Assembly (NCBI GenBank): GCA_949126835.1
Contig: OX421496.1
Coordinates: 23,583,844 to 23,647,843 of the forward strand
Reading direction: 5' to 3'
Origin: Anisus vortex
Lineage: Eukaryota; Mollusca; Gastropoda; Planorbidae
Length of the DNA stretch: 64,000 bases
Positions 8,601 to 22,300 of this stretch are shown in pieces (position 1 is the stretch's first letter; every line of letters starts with the position of its first letter). Below the pieces are notes generated by a model. It was not told the DNA's origin, ran no database searches, and saw nothing but the letters and a program-made list of their open reading frames with translations. The position numbers and the translations under genes are program-made.

Positions 8601-9170
8601 AAAAGGCTTGAAATAGCCCAGCAATTATTGTGGATATAATTGCTGAGCCATCTTTGTACATATGGTAGGTCTAGAAAGAAAGTCTGTAAACGTATAAGTC
8701 TATAAGTTAGAGATATAACTCTAATCAATTAAATTCATAACGATTGTACAATTTCAACTGTAGAGTTCAACAGTAGAATTAAGTTGAAGTAGAAACGGCC
8801 TAAGCTTATCTGGTTGCTTTTGTTATTCTACAGGGTGCGACTCCATGTGTATCTTACAAATGTATCTTTATTATCAGGAATATGATGTTTGGTAATAATT
8901 AATTTTTTTTTGTAAAAAAGTCTATTTCCAGTGTTGTACTGCGAACATCTAGTTAGGAAATGTTTCTTTTTCTACCCTGCCTAGTCTTAATTTAAGCGGT
9001 TCAATGTTTAAATCAATTCACGGGCTACTGTCACGTGTCATTTTAAACCCTTCAGTGATGAGTAACATGTTTGTCAGTTCTCTTTTTGTTTTTAATTTGT
9101 GTTGAGTGTGATAGTTGTGATCTGGTATGTTGTTGTGGTTGGAGGAAGATTCCAAAAAAAATAATATTTT
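8601..9170. other. Non-coding sequence between repeat patches
   Basis: AT-rich, no gene recognised. A GTTGTGATCTGGTATGTTGTTGTGG stretch (about 9112-9140) is TG-rich but not clearly part of the satellite family. Confidence 0.5.
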
Positions 9171-9459
9171 TACAGGGTGGGGGGGGGGAGGGGAAGGTTT
9201 AGAAGAAAGTATTCTAGAGGCATTGGGAGAAGAAAAGGGAAGGTAGAGTATAAAAAATGTGGAGGAGGCAGTATTTCAAAGGAGGGCAGCATTCACGAAG
9301 TTTCTAGGGTGGGGTGAAACAGTAACTCAGAAGAGTTTAGGATGCAGCTGGGAGGCAGTATTCCAGAAGAGATTTGTTTTTTTAGAGGAGGGGGGCAGTT
9401 TTCCCGGAGAGTTAAAGATGGATAGGAAGGCAGTATCCCAAATAAAGAGTTGTATCTTC
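9171..9459 (+). repeat. Degenerate GAGGCAGTATT repeat block, left of the satellite
   Basis: Diverged copies of the unit GAGGCAGTATTTCAAAGAG are seen at about 9263, 9352 and 9427, with AAGAGTTTAGGATG at about 9332. A G run with an AGGGG extension opens the block (9179-9193). The 79-codon plus-strand frame across it (9259-9498) is made of repeat sequence and is not a gene. The same unit occurs in far better order at 61484-62826. Confidence 0.75.
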
Positions 9460-9533
9460 AGAAGTTGTAGATTTCTGTCTTTGTTTCTAAAGAAGTAGAT
9501 CAAGAAGCTGTTAGTTCCTGTCATTGTTTCTAA
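9460..9533 (+). repeat. Relic 31-bp-type satellite units at the left array edge
   Basis: A segment at 9460-9490 is exactly 31 bp (AGAAGTTGTAG...TGTCTTTGTTTCTAA) and aligns with the 31-bp family at 62827-63345 (AGTAGTTGTTG...AGTCTTTGCATCCTAA). A second, with about 10 extra bases, fills 9491-9533. Both keep the longer TTCC-xGTCxTTG spacing absent from the 29-bp monomers that follow. Confidence 0.7.
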
Positions 9534-10960
9534 AGTAGTTGTGTGTTCCACTTCGCATCTTGAGTAGTTGTTGGTTCCGCTTAGAATCTTGAGTAGTTGT
9601 TGGTTCCACTTGGCATCTTGAGTAGTTGTTGGTTCCACTTGGCATCTTGAGTAGTTGTTGCTTCCACTTGGCATCTTGAGTAGTTGTTGGTTCCGCTTAG
9701 AATCTTGAGTACTTGTTGGTTCCACTTGGCATCTTGAGTAGTTGTTGGTTCCACTTGGCATCTTGAGTAGTTGTTGCTTCCACTTGGCATCTTGAGTAGT
9801 TGTTGGTTCCGCTTAGAATCTTGAGTAGTTGTTGGTTCCACTTGGCATCTTGAGTAGTTGTTGGTTCCACTTGGCATCTTGAGTAGTTGTTGCTTCCACT
9901 TGGCATCTTGAGTAGTTGTTGGTTCCACTTGGCATCTTGAGTAGTTGTTGCTTCCACTTGGCATCTTGAGTAGTTGTTGGTTCCGCTTAGAATCTTGAGT
10001 AGTTGTTGGTTCCACTTGGCATCTTGAGTAGTTGTTGGTTTCGCTTAGAATCTTGAGTAGTTGTTGGTTCCGCTTAGAATCTTGAGTAGTTGTTGGTTCC
10101 ACTTGGCATCTTGAGTAGTTGTTGGTTCCGCTTAGAATCTTGAGTAGTTGTTGCTTCCACTTGGCATCTTGAGTAGTTGTTGGTTCCGCTTAGAATCTTG
10201 AGTAGTTGTTGGTTCCACTTGGCATCTTGAGTAGTTGTTGGTTCCGCTTAGAATCTTGAGTAGTTGTTGCTTCCACTTGGCATCTTGAGTAGTTGTTGGT
10301 TCCGCTTAGAATCTTGAGTAGTTGTTGCTTCCACTTGGCATCTTGAGTAGTTGTTGCTTCCACTTGGCATCTTGAGTAGTTGTTGCTTCCACTTGGCATC
10401 TTGAGTAGTTGTTGGTTCCGCTTAGAATCTTGAGTAGTTGTTGGTTCCACTTGGCATCTTGAGTAGTTGTTGGTTCCGCTTAGAATCTTGAGTAGTTGTT
10501 GGTTCCACTTGGCATCTTGAGTAGTTGTTGGTTCCACTTGGCATCTTGAGTAGTTGTTGGTTCCGCTTAGAATCTTGAGTAGTTGTTGGTTCCACTTGGC
10601 ATCTTGAGTAGTTGTTGGTTCCGCTTAGAATCTTGAGTAGTTGTTGGTTCCACTTGGCATCTTGAGTAGTTGTTGGTTCCGCTTAGAATCTTGAGTAGTT
10701 GTTGGTTCCACTTGGCATCTTGAGTAGTTGTTGGTTCCACTTGGCATCTTGAGTAGTTGTTGGTTCCGCTTAGAATCTTGAGTAGTTGTTGCTTCCACTT
10801 GGCATCTTGAGTAGTTGTTGGTTCCGCTTAGAATCTTGAGTAGTTGTTGCTTCCACTTGGCATCTTGAGTAGTTGTTGGTTCCGCTTAGAATCTTGAGTA
10901 GTTGTTGCTTCCACTTGGCATCTTGAGTAGTTGTTGCTTCCACTTGGCATCTTGAGTAGT
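9534..10960 (+). repeat. Left array zone rich in GCTTAGAAT-type monomers
   Basis: In the first 1.4 kb, monomers ending GCTTAGAAT (three linked changes from ACTTGGCAT) recur every two or three units, alternating with GG- and GC-type canonical monomers. The AT, GA, AG, TTTC and TTTT types that dominate the interior are absent. The first unit has CTTCGCAT instead of CTTGGCAT. This zone has its own local composition, as expected of an array edge not homogenised with the core. Confidence 0.85.
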
Positions 10961-11214
10961 TGTTGGTTCCACTTGGCATCTTGAGTAGTTGTTGGTTTCA
11001 CTTGGCATCTTGAGTAGTTGTTTTTTCCACTTGGCATCTTGAGTAGTTGTTGCTTCCACTTGGCATCTTGAGTAGTTGTTGCTTCCACTTGGCATCTTGA
11101 GTAGTTGTTGATTCCACTTGGCATCTTGAGTAGTTGTTGATTCCACTTGGCATCTTGAGTAGTTGTTGATTTCACTTGGCATCTTGAGTAGTTGTTGGTT
11201 CCACTTGGCATCTT

Positions 11215-14200
11215 GAGTAGTTGTTAGTTCCGCTTAGAATCTTGAGTAGTTGTTATTTCCACTTGGCATCTTGAGTAGTTGTTAGTTCCGCTTAGAATCT
11301 TGAGTAGTTGTTGGTTCCACTTGGCATCTTGAGTAGTTGTTAGTTCCACTTGGCATCTTGAGTAGTTGTTGATTCCACTTGGCATCTTGAGTAGTTGTTG
11401 GTTCCGCTTAGAATCTTGAGTAGTTGTTGCTTCCACTTGGCATCTTGAGTAGTTGTTGGTTCCGCTTAGAATCTTGAGTAGTTGTTGCTTCCACTTGGCA
11501 TCTTGAGTAGTTGTTGGTTTCACCTGGCATCTTGAGTATTTGTTGGTTCCACTTGGCATCTTGAGTAGTTGTTGGTTCCGCTTAGAATCTTGAGTAGTTG
11601 TTGCTTCCACTTGGCATCTTGAGTAGTTGTTGGTTCCGCTTAGAATCTTGAGTAGTTGTTGCTTCCACTTGGCATCTTGAGTAGTTGTTGGTTTCACTTG
11701 GCATCTTGAGTAGTTGTTTTTTCCACTTGGCATCTTGAGTAGTTGTTGCTTCCACTTGGCATCTTGAGTAGTTGTTGCTTCCACTTGGCATCTTGAGTAG
11801 TTGTTGATTCCACTTGGCATCTTGAGTAGTTGTTGATTCCACTTGGCATCTTGAGTAGTTGTTGATTTCACTTGGCATCTTGAGTAGTTGTTGGTTCCAC
11901 TTGGCATCTTGAGTAGTTGTTAGTTCCGCTTAGAATCTTGAGTAGTTGTTATTTCCACTTGGCATCTTGAGTAGTTGTTAGTTCCGCTTAGAATCTTGAG
12001 TAGTTGTTGGTTCCACTTGGCGTCTTTTGTAGTTGTTATTTCCACTTGGCATCTTGAGTAGTTGTTGCTTCCACTTGGCATCTTGAGTAGTTGTTGCTTC
12101 CACTTGGCATCTTGAGTAGTTGTTGGTTTCACTTGGCATCTTGAGTAGTTGTTATTTCCACTTGGCATCTTGAGTAGTTGTTGCTTCCACTTGGCATCTT
12201 GAGTAGTTGTTGCTTCCACTTGGCATCTTGAGTAGCTGTTGATTCCACTTGGCATCTTGAGTAGTTGTTGATTCCACTTGGCATCATGAGTAGTTGTTGG
12301 TTCCACTTGGCATCTTGAGTAGTTGTTATTTCCACTTGGCATCTTGAGTAGTTGTTGGTTCCACTTGGCATCTTGAGTAGTTGTTGGTTTCACTTGGCAT
12401 CTTGAGTAGTTGTTGGTTCCACTTGGCATCTTGAGTAGTTGTTGGTTTCACTTGGCATCTTGAGTAGTTGTTATTTCCACTTGGCATCTTGAGTAGTTGT
12501 TGGTTTTACTTGGCATCTTGAGTTGTTATTTCCACTTGGCATCTTGAGTAGTTGTTGCTTCCACTTGGCATCTTGAGTAGTTGTTGCTTCAACTTGGCAT
12601 CTTGAGTAGTTGTTGCTTCCACTTGGCATCTTGAGTAGTTGTTGGTTCCACTTGGCATCTTGAGTAGTTGTTAGTTCCACTTGGCATCTTGAGTAGTTGT
12701 TGGTTCCACTTGGCATCTTGAGTAGTTGTTGATTCCACTTGGCATCTTTAATAGTTGTTGGTTCCACTTGGCATCTTGAGTAGTTGTTGGTTCCACTTGG
12801 CATCTTGAGTAGTTGTTGGTTCCACTTGGCATCTTTAATAGTTGTTGGTTCCACTTGGCATCTTGAGTAGTTGTTGGTTTCACTTGACATCTTGAGTAGT
12901 TGTTGGTTTCACTTGGCATCTTGAGTAGTTGTTAGTTCCACTTGGCATCTTGAGTAGTTGTTGGTTCCACTTGGCATCTTGAGTAGTTGTTGGTTTCACT
13001 TGGCATCTTGAGTAGTTGTTGGTTTCACTTGGCATCTTGAGTAGTTGTTGGTTTCACTTGCATCTTGAGTAGTTGTTAGTTCCACTTGGCATCTTGAGTA
13101 GTTGTTGGTTCTACTTGGCATCTTGAGTAGTTGTTGGTTTCACTTGGCATCTTGAGTAGTTGTTGGTTTCACTTGGCATCTTGAGTAGTTGTTGGTTTCA
13201 CTTGGCATCTTGAGTAGTTGTTGGTTTTACTTGGCATCTTGAGTAGTTGTTGGTTTTACTTGGCATCTTGAGTAGTTGTTGGTTTTACTTGGCATCTTGA
13301 GTAGTTGTTGATTCCACTTGGCATCTTGAGTTGTTGTTGCTTCCACTTGGCATCTTGAGTAGTTGTTGCTTAGACTTGGCATCTTGAGTAGTTGTTGCTT
13401 CCACTTGGCATCTTGAGTAGTTGTTGCTTCCACTTGGCATCTTGAGTAGTTGTTGGTTCCACTTGGCATCTTGAGTAGTTGTTAGTTCCACTTGGCATCT
13501 TGAGTAGTTGTTATTTCCACTTGGCATCTTGAGTAGTTGTTGCTTCCTTTTGGCATCTTGAGTAGTTGTTGCTTCAACTTGGCATCTTGAGTAGTTGTTG
13601 CTTCCACTTGGCATCTTGAGTAGTTGTTGCTTCCACTTGGCATTTTGAGTAGTTGTTGGTTCCACTTGGCATCTTGAGTAGTTGTTAGTTCCACTTGGCA
13701 TCTTTAATAGTTATTGGTTCCACTTGGCATCTTGAGTAGTTGTTGGTTTCACTTGGCATCTTGAGTAGTTGTTGGTTTCACTTGGCATCTTGAGTAGTTG
13801 ATAGTTCCACTTGGCATCTTGAGTAGTTGTTGGTTCCACTTGGCATCTTGGGTAGTTGTTGGTTTCACTTGGCATCTTGAGTAGTTGTTGGTTTCACTTG
13901 GCATCTTGAGTAGTTGTTGGTTTCACTTGGCATCTTGAGTAGTTGTTAGTTCCACTTGGCATCTTGAGTAGTTGTTGGTTCTACTTGGCATCTTGAGTAG
14001 TTGTTGGTTTCACTTGGCATCTTGAGTAGTTGTTGGTTTCACTTGGCATCTTGAGTAGTTGTTGGTTTCACTTGGCATCTTGAGTAGTTGTTGGTTTTAC
14101 TTGGCATCTTGAGTAGTTGTTGGTTTTACTTGGCATCTTGAGTAGTTGTTGATTCCACTTGGCATCTTGAGTAGTTGTTGATTCCACTTGGCATCTTGAG

Positions 14201-17200
14201 TAGTTGTTGCTTCCACTTGGCATCTTGAGTAGTTGTTGCTTCAACTTGGCATCTTGAGTAGTTGTTGCTTCCACTTGGCATCTTGAGTAGTTGTTGCTTC
14301 CACTTGGCATCTTGAGTAGTTGTTGGTTCCAATTGGCATCTTGAGTAGTTGTTGCTTTCACTTGGCATCTTGAGTAGTTGTTGATTCCACTTGGCATCTT
14401 GAGTAGTTGTTGATTCCACTTGGCATCTTGAGTAGTTGTTGATTTCACTTGGCATCTTGAGTAGTTGTTGGTTCCACTTGGCATCTTGAGTAGTTGTTAG
14501 TTCCGCTTAGAATCTTGAGTAGTTGTTATTTCCACTTGGCATCTTGAGTAGTTGTTAGTTCCGCTTAGAATCTTGAGTAGTTGTTGGTTCCACTTGGCAT
14601 CTTGAGTAGTTGTTATTTCCACTTGGCATCTTGAGTAGTTGTTGCTTCCACTTGGCATCTTGAGTAGTTGTTGCTTCCACTTGGCATCTTGAGTAGTTGT
14701 TGCTTCCACTTGGCATCTTGAGTAGTTGTTGGTTTCACTTGGCATCTTGAGTAGTTGTTATTTCCACTTGGCATCTTGAGTAGTTGTTGCTTCCACTTGG
14801 CATCTTGAGTAGTTGTTGATTCCACTTGGCATCTTGAGTAGTTGTTGATTCCACTTGGCATCTTGAGTAGTTGTTGATTCCACTTGGCATCATGAGTAGT
14901 TGTTGGTTCCACTTGGCATCTTGAGTAGTTGTTATTTCCACTTGGCATCTTGAGTAGTTGTTATTTCCACTTGGCATCTTGAGTAGTTGTTGCTTCTACT
15001 TGGCATCTTGAGTAGTTGTTGATTCCACTTTGCATCTTAAGTAGTTGTTGATTCCACTTGGCATCTTGAGTAGTTGTTGGTTTCACTTGGCATCTTGAGT
15101 AGTTGTTGGTTTCACTTGGCATCTTGAGTAGTTGTTAGTTCCACTTGGCATCTTGAGTAGTTGTTATTTCCACTTGGCATCTTGAGTAGTTGTTGGTTCC
15201 ACTTGGCATCTTAAGTAGTTGTTGATTCCACTTGGCATCTTGAGTAGTTGTTGGTTTCACTTGGCATCTTGAGTAGTTGTTGATTCCACTTGGCATCTTG
15301 AGTAGTTGTTAGTTCCACTTGGCATCTTGAGTAGTTGTTATTTCCACTTGGCATCTTGAGTAGTTGTTGATTCCACTTGGCATCTTGAGTAGTTGTTGGT
15401 TCCACTTGGCATCTTAAGTAGTTGTTGATTCCACTTGGCATCTTGAGTAGTTGTTGATTCCACTTGGCATCTTGAGTAGTTGTTGGTTCCACTTGGCATC
15501 TTGAGTAGTTGTTGGTTTCACTTGGCATCTTGAGTAGTTGTTGGTTCCACTTGGCATCTTGAGTAGTTGTTGATTTCACTTGGCATCTTGAGTAGTTGTT
15601 ATTTCCACTTGGCATCTTGAGTAGTTGTTGGTTCCACTTGGCATCTTGAGTAGTTGTTGGTTTCACTTGGCATCTTGAGTAGTTGTTTTTTCCACTTGGC
15701 ATCTTGAGTAGTTGTTGCTTCCACTTGGCATCTTGAGTAGTTGTTAGTTCCGCTTAGAATCTTGAGTAGTTGTTATTTCCACTTGGCATCTTGAGTAGTT
15801 GTTAGTTCCGCTTAGAATCTTGAGTAGTTGTTGGTTCCACTTGGCATCTTGAGTAGTTGTTAGTTCCACTTGGCATCTTGAGTAGTTGTTGATTCCACTT
15901 GGCATCTTGAGTAGTTGTTGGTTCCGCTTAGAATCTTGAGTAGTTGTTGCTTCCACTTGGCATCTTGAGTAGTTGTTGGTTCCGCTTAGAATCTTGAGTA
16001 GTTGTTGCTTCCACTTGGCATCTTGAGTAGTTGTTGGTTTCACCTGGCATCTTGAGTATTTGTTGGTTCCACTTGGCATCTTGAGTAGTTGTTGGTTCCG
16101 CTTAGAATCTTGAGTAGTTGTTGCTTCCACTTGGCATCTTGAGTAGTTGTTGGTTCCGCTTAGAATCTTGAGTAGTTGTTGCTTCCACTTGGCATCTTGA
16201 GTAGTTGTTGGTTTCACTTGGCATCTTGAGTAGTTGTTGGTTCCACTTGGCATCTTGAGTAGTTGTTGCTTCCACTTGGCATCTTGAGTAGTTGTTGCTT
16301 CCACTTGGCATCTTGAGTAGTTGTTGATTCCACTTGGCATCTTGAGTAGTTGTTGATTCCACTTGGCATCTTGAGTAGTTGTTGATTTCACTTGGCATCT
16401 TGAGTAGTTGTTGGTTCCACTTGGCATCTTGAGTAGTTGTTAGTTCCGCTTAGAATCTTGAGTAGTTGTTATTTCCACTTGGCATCTTGAGTAGTTGTTA
16501 GTTCCGCTTAGAATCTTGAGTAGTTGTTGGTTCCACTTGGCGTCTTGAGTAGTTGTTATTTCCACTTGGCATCTTGAGTAGTTGTTGCTTCCACTTGGCA
16601 TCTTGAGTAGTTGTTGGTTCCACTTGGCATCTTGAGTAGTTGTTGGTTTCACTTGGCATCTTGAGTAGTTGTTATTTCCACTTGGCATCTTGAGTAGTTG
16701 TTGCTTCCACTTGGCATCTTGAGTAGTTGTTGCTTCCACTTGGCATCTTGAGTAGTTGTTGATTCCACTTGGCATCTTGAGTAGTTGTTGATTCCACTTG
16801 GCATCATGAGTAGTTGTTGGTTCCACTTGGCATCTTGAGTAGTTGTTATTTCCACTTGGCATCTTGAGTAGTTGTTGGATCCACTTGGCATCTTGAGTAG
16901 TTGTTGGTTTCACTTGGCATCTTGAGTAGTTGTTGGTTCCACTTGGCATCTTGAGTAGTTGTTGGTTTCACTTGGCATCTTGAGTAGTTGTTATTTCCAC
17001 TTGGCATCTTGAGTAGTTGTTGGTTTTACTTGGCATCTTGAGTTGTTATTTCCACTTGGCATCTTGAGTAGTTGTTGCTTCCACTTGGCATCTTGAGTAG
17101 TTGTTGCTTCAACTTGGCATCTTGAGTAGTTGTTGCTTCCACTTGGCATCTTGAGTAGTTGTTGGTTCCACTTGGCATCTTGAGTAGTTGTTAGTTCCAC

Positions 17201-17855
17201 TTGGCATCTTGAGTAGTTGTTGGTTCCACTTGGCATCTTGAGTAGTTGTTGATTCCACTTGGCATCTTTAATAGTTGTTGGTTCCGCTTGGCATCTTGAG
17301 TAGTTGTTGGTTCCACTTGGCATCTTGAGTAGTTGTTGGTTCCACTTGGCATCTTTAATAGTTGTTGGTTCCACTTGGCATCTTGAGTAGTTGTTGGTTT
17401 CACTTGACATCTTGAGTAGTTGTTGGTTTCACTTGGCATCTTGAGTAGTTGTTAGTTCCACTTGGCATCTTGAGTAGTTGTTGGTTCCACTTGGCATCTT
17501 GAGTAGTTGTTGGTTTCACTTGGCATCTTGAGTAGTTGTTGGTTTCACTTGGCATCTTGAGTAGTTGTTGGTTTCACTTGGCATCTTGAGTAGTTGTTAG
17601 TTCCACTTGGCATCTTGAGTAGTTGTTGGTTCTACTTGGCATCTTGAGTAGTTGTTGGTTTCACTTGGCATCTTGAGTAGTTGTTGGTTTCACTTGGCAT
17701 CTTGAGTAGTTGTTGGTTTCACTTGGCATCTTGAGTAGTTGTTGGTTTTACTTGGCATCTTGAGTAGTTGTTGGTTTTACTTGGCATCTTGAGTAGTTGT
17801 TGGTTTTACTTGGCATCTTGAGTAGTTGTTGATTCCACTTGGCATCTTGATTTGT
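11215..17855 (+). repeat. 4,520-bp offset duplication within the satellite (first 2.1 kb matching)
   Basis: The variant-monomer order at about 11215-13335 is repeated at about 15735-17855. For example the AGTTCCGCTTAGAAT start, the TTTCACCTGGCAT monomer with CTTGAGTATTTG, and the 26-bp deletion unit (12521 and 17041) are all offset by 4,520 bp. The offset equals 156 monomers less 3 bp (one 26-bp unit) and 1 bp (the deletion near 13059). The match breaks near the variant CTTGAGTTGTTGTT/CTTGATTTGTTGTT unit. The same block recurs at about 32.1, 34.1 and, in part, 54.9 kb. Confidence 0.85.
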
Positions 17856-20800
17856 TGTTAGTTCCGCTTAGAATCTTGAGTAGTTGTTATTTCCACTTGG
17901 CATCTTGAGTAGTTGTTAGTTCCGCTTAGAATCTTGAGTAGTTGTTGGTTCCACTTGGCATCTTGAGTAGTTGTTATTTCCACTTGGCATCTTGAGTAGT
18001 TGTTGCTTCCACTTGGCATCTTGAGTAGTTGTTGCTTCCACTTGGCATCTTGAGTAGTTGTTGCTTCCACTTGGCATCTTGAGTAGTTGTTGGTTTCACT
18101 TGGCATCTTGAGTAGTTGTTATTTCCACTTGGCATCTTGAGTAGTTGTTGCTTCCACTTGGCATCTTGAGTAGTTGTTGCTTCCACTTGGCATCTTGAGT
18201 ATTTGTTGATTCCACTTGGCATCTTGAGTAGTTGTTGATTCCACTTGGCATCATGAGTAGTTGTTGGTTCCACTTGGCATCTTGAGTAGTTGTTATTTCC
18301 ACTTGGCATCTTGAGTAGTTAATATTTCCACTTGGCATCTTGAGTAGTTGTTGCTTCCACTTGGCATCTTGAGTAGTTGTTGATTCCACTTTGCATCTTA
18401 AGTAGTTGTTGATTCCACTTGGCATCTTGAGTAGTTGTTGGTTTCACTTGGCATCTTGAGTAGTTGTTAGTTCCACTTGGCATCTTGAGTAGTTGTTATT
18501 TCCACTTGGCATCTTGAGTAGTTGTTGGTTCCACTTGGCATCTTAAGTAGTTGTTGATTCCACTTGGCATCTTGAGTAGTTGTTGGTTTCACTTGGCATC
18601 TTGAGTAGTTGTTGATTCCACTTGGCATCTTGAGTAGTTGTTAGTTCCATTTGGCATCTTGAGTAGTTGTTATTTCCACTTGGCATCTTGAGTAGTTGTT
18701 GATTCCACTTGGCATCTTGAGTAGTTGTTGGTTCCACTTGGCATCTTAAGTAGTTGTTGATTCCACTTGGCATCTTGAGTAGTTGTTGGTTCCACTTGGC
18801 ATCTTGAGTAGTTGTTGGTTTCACTTGGCATCTTGAGTAGTTGTTGGTTCCACTTGGCATCTTGAGTAGTTGTTGGTTTCACTTGGCATCTTGAGTAGTT
18901 GTTATTTCCACTTGGCATCTTGAGTAGTTGTTGGTTTTACTTGGCATCTTGAGTAGTTGTTATTTCCACTTGGCATCTTGAGTAGTTGTTGCTTCCACTT
19001 GGCATCTTGAGTAGTTGTTGCTTCAACTTGGCATCTTGAGTAGTTGTTGCTTCCACTTGGCATCTTGAGTAGTTGTTGATTCCTTTTGGCATCTTTAATA
19101 GTTGTTGGTTCCACTTGGCATCTTGAGTAGTTGTTGGTTCCACTTGGCATCTTGAGTAGTTGTTGGTTCCACTTGGCATCTTTAATAGTTATTGATTCCA
19201 CTTAGCATCTTGAGTAGTTGTTGGTTTCACTTGGCATCTTGAGTAGTTGTTGGTTTCACTTGGCATCTTGAGTAGTTGTTAGTTCCACTTGGCATCTTGA
19301 GTAGTTGTTGGTTCCACTTGGCATCTTGGGTAGTTGTTGGTTTCACTTGGCATCTTGAGTAGTTGTTGGTTTCACTTGGCATCTTGAGTAGTTGTTGGTT
19401 TCACTTGGCATCTTGAGTAGTTGTTAGTTCCACTTGGCATCTTGAGTAGTTGTTGGTTCTACTTGGCATCTTGAGTAGTTGTTGGTTTCACTTGGCATCT
19501 TGAGTAGTTGTTTGTTTCACTTGGCATCTTGAGTAGTTGTTGGTTTCACTTGGCATCTTGAGTAGTTGTTGGTTTTACTTAGCATCTTGAGTAGTTGTTG
19601 GTTTTACTTGGCATCTTGAGTAGTTGTTGATTCCACTTGGCATCTTGAGTAGTTGTTGATTCCACTTGGCATCTTGAGTAGTTGTTGCTTCCACTTGGCA
19701 TCTTGAGTAGTTGTTGCTTCAACTTGGCATCTTGAGTAGTTGTTGCTTCCACTTGGCATCTTGAGTAGTTGTTGCTTCCACTTGGCATCTTGAGTAGTTG
19801 TTGGTTCCACTTGGCATCTTGAGTAGTTGTTGCTTTCACTTGGCATCTTGAGTAGTTGTTGATTCCACTTGGCATCTTGAGTAGTTGTTGATTCCACTTG
19901 GCATCTTGAGTAGTTGTTGATTTCACTTGGCATCTTGAGTAGTTGTTGGTTCCACTTGGCATCTTGAGTAGTTGTTAGTTCCGCTTAGAATCTTGAGTAG
20001 TTGTTATTTCCACTTGGCATCTTGAGTAGTTGTTAGTTCCGCTTAGAATCTTGAGTAGTTGTTGGTTCCACTTGGCATCTTGAGTAGTTGTTATTTCCAC
20101 TTGGCATCTTGAGTAGTTGTTGCTTCCACTTGGCATCTTGAGTAGTTGTTGCTTCCACTTGGCATCTTGAGTAGTTGTTGGTTTCACTTGGCATCTTGAG
20201 TAGTTGTTATTTCCACTTGGCATCTTGAGTAGTTGTTGCTTCCACTTGGCATCTTGAGTAGTTGTTGCTTCCACTTGGCATCTTGAGTAGTTGTTGATTC
20301 CACTTGGCATCTTGAGTAGTTGTTGATTCCACTTGGCATCATGAGTAGTTGTTGGTTCCACTTGGCATCTTGAGTAGTTGTTATTTCCACTTGGCATCTT
20401 GAGTAGTTGTTATCTCCACTTGGCATCTTGAGTAGTTGTTGCTTCCACTTGGCATCTTGAGTAGTTGTTGATTCCACTTTGCATCTTAAGTAGTTGTTGA
20501 TTCCACTTGGCATCTTGAGTAGTTGTTGATTCCACTTGGCATCTTGAGTAGTTGTTGATTTCACTTGGCATCTTGAGTAGTTGTTGGTTCCACTTGGCAT
20601 CTTGAGTAGTTGTTAGTTCCGCTTAGAATCTTGAGTAGTTGTTATTTCCACTTGGCATCTTGAGTAGTTGTTAGTTCCGCTTAGAATCTTGAGTAGTTGT
20701 TGGTTCCACTTGGCATCTTGAGTAGTTGTTATTTCCACTTGGCATCTTGAGTAGTTGTTGCTTCCACTTGGCATCTTGAGTAGTTGTTGCTTCCACTTGG

Positions 20801-22300
20801 CATCTTGAGTAGTTGTTGCTTCCACTTGGCATCTTGAGTAGTTGTTGGTTTCACTTGGCATCTTGAGTAGTTGTTATTTCCACTTGGCATCTTGAGTAGT
20901 TGTTGCTTCCACTTGGCATCTTGAGTAGTTGTTGCTTCCACTTGGCATCTTGAGTAGTTGTTGATTCCACTTGGCATCTTGAGTAGTTGTTGATTCCACT
21001 TGGCATCATGAGTAGTTGTTGGTTCCACTTGGCATCTTGAGTAGTTGTTATTTCCACTTGGCATCTTGAGTAGTTTTTATTTCCACTTGGCATCTTGAGT
21101 AGTTGTTGCTTCCACTTGGCATCTTGAGTAGTTGTTGATTCCACTTTGATTCTTAAGTAGTTGTTGATTCCACTTGGCATCTTGAGTAGTTGTTGGTTTC
21201 ACTTGGCATCTTGAGTAGTTGTTAGTTCCACTTGGCATCTTGAGTAGTTGTTATTTCCACTTGGCATCTTGAGTAGTTGTTGGTTCCACTTGGCATCTTA
21301 AGTAGTTGTTGATTCCACTTGGCATCTTGAGTAGTTGTTGGTTTCACTTGGCATCTTGAGTAGTTGTTGATTCCACTTGGCATCTTGAGTAGTTGTTAGT
21401 TCCACTTGGCATCTTGAGTAGTTGTTATTTCCACTTGGCATCTTGAGTAGTTGTTGATTCCACTTGGCATCTTGAGTAGTTGTTGGTTCCACTTGGCATC
21501 TTAAGTAGTTGTTGATTCCACTTGGCATCTTGAGTAGTTGTTGATTCCACTTGGCATCTTGAGTAGTTGTTGGTTCCACTTGGCATCTTGAGTAGTTGTT
21601 GGTTTCACTTGGCATCTTGAGTAGTTGTTGGTTCCACTTGGCATCTTGAGTAGTTGTTAGTTTCACTTGGCATCTTGAGTAGTTGTTATTTCCACTTGGC
21701 ATCTTGAGTAGTTGTTGGTTTTACTTGGCATCTTGAGTAGTTTTTTTTTCCACTTGGCATCTTGAGTAGTTGTTGCTTCCACTTGGCATCTTGAGTAGTT
21801 GTTGCTTCAACTTGGCATCTGGAGTAGTTGTTGCTTCCACTTGGCATCTTGAGTAGTTGTTGATTCCACTTGGCATCTTTAATAGTTGTTGGTTCCACTT
21901 GGCATCTTGAGTAGTTGTTGGTTCCACTTGGCATCTTGAGTAGTTGTTGGTTCCACTTGGCATCTTTAATAGTTATTGGTTCCACTTGGCATCTTGAGTA
22001 GTTGTTGGTTTCACTTGGCATCTTGAGTAGTTGTTGGTTTCACTTGGCATCTTGAGTAGTTGTTAGTTCCACTTGGCATCTTGAGTAGTTGTTGGTTCCA
22101 CTTGGCATCTTGGGTAGTTGTTGGTTTCACTTGGCATCTTGAGTAGTTGTTGGTTTCACTTGGCATCTTGAGTAGTTGTTGGTTTCACTTGGCATCTTGA
22201 GTAGTTGTTAGTTCCACTTGGCATCTTGAGTAGTTGTTGGTTCTACTTGGCATCTTGAGTAGTTGTTGGTTTCACTTGGCATCTTGAGTAGTTGTTGGTT
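15735..22300 (+). repeat. 6.6-kb satellite block, copy A of a long-range duplication
   Basis: Variant order here recurs at about 34087-40700. The offset is 18,352 bp at the start, 18,381 after a one-monomer difference near 18.76 kb, and 18,410 after another near 20.2 kb. Shared rare markers include the 26-bp unit, the CTTTGCATCTTAAG monomer, the TTAATATTTCC unit (18319 and 36671), and CTTTAATAG monomers. Differences are mainly whole-monomer gains or losses plus scattered substitutions. Confidence 0.8.

Noticed and set aside
9259..9498. 79-codon plus-strand frame left of the array
   Set aside because: It consists of degenerate GAGGCAGTATT units and relic satellite sequence with no protein features.
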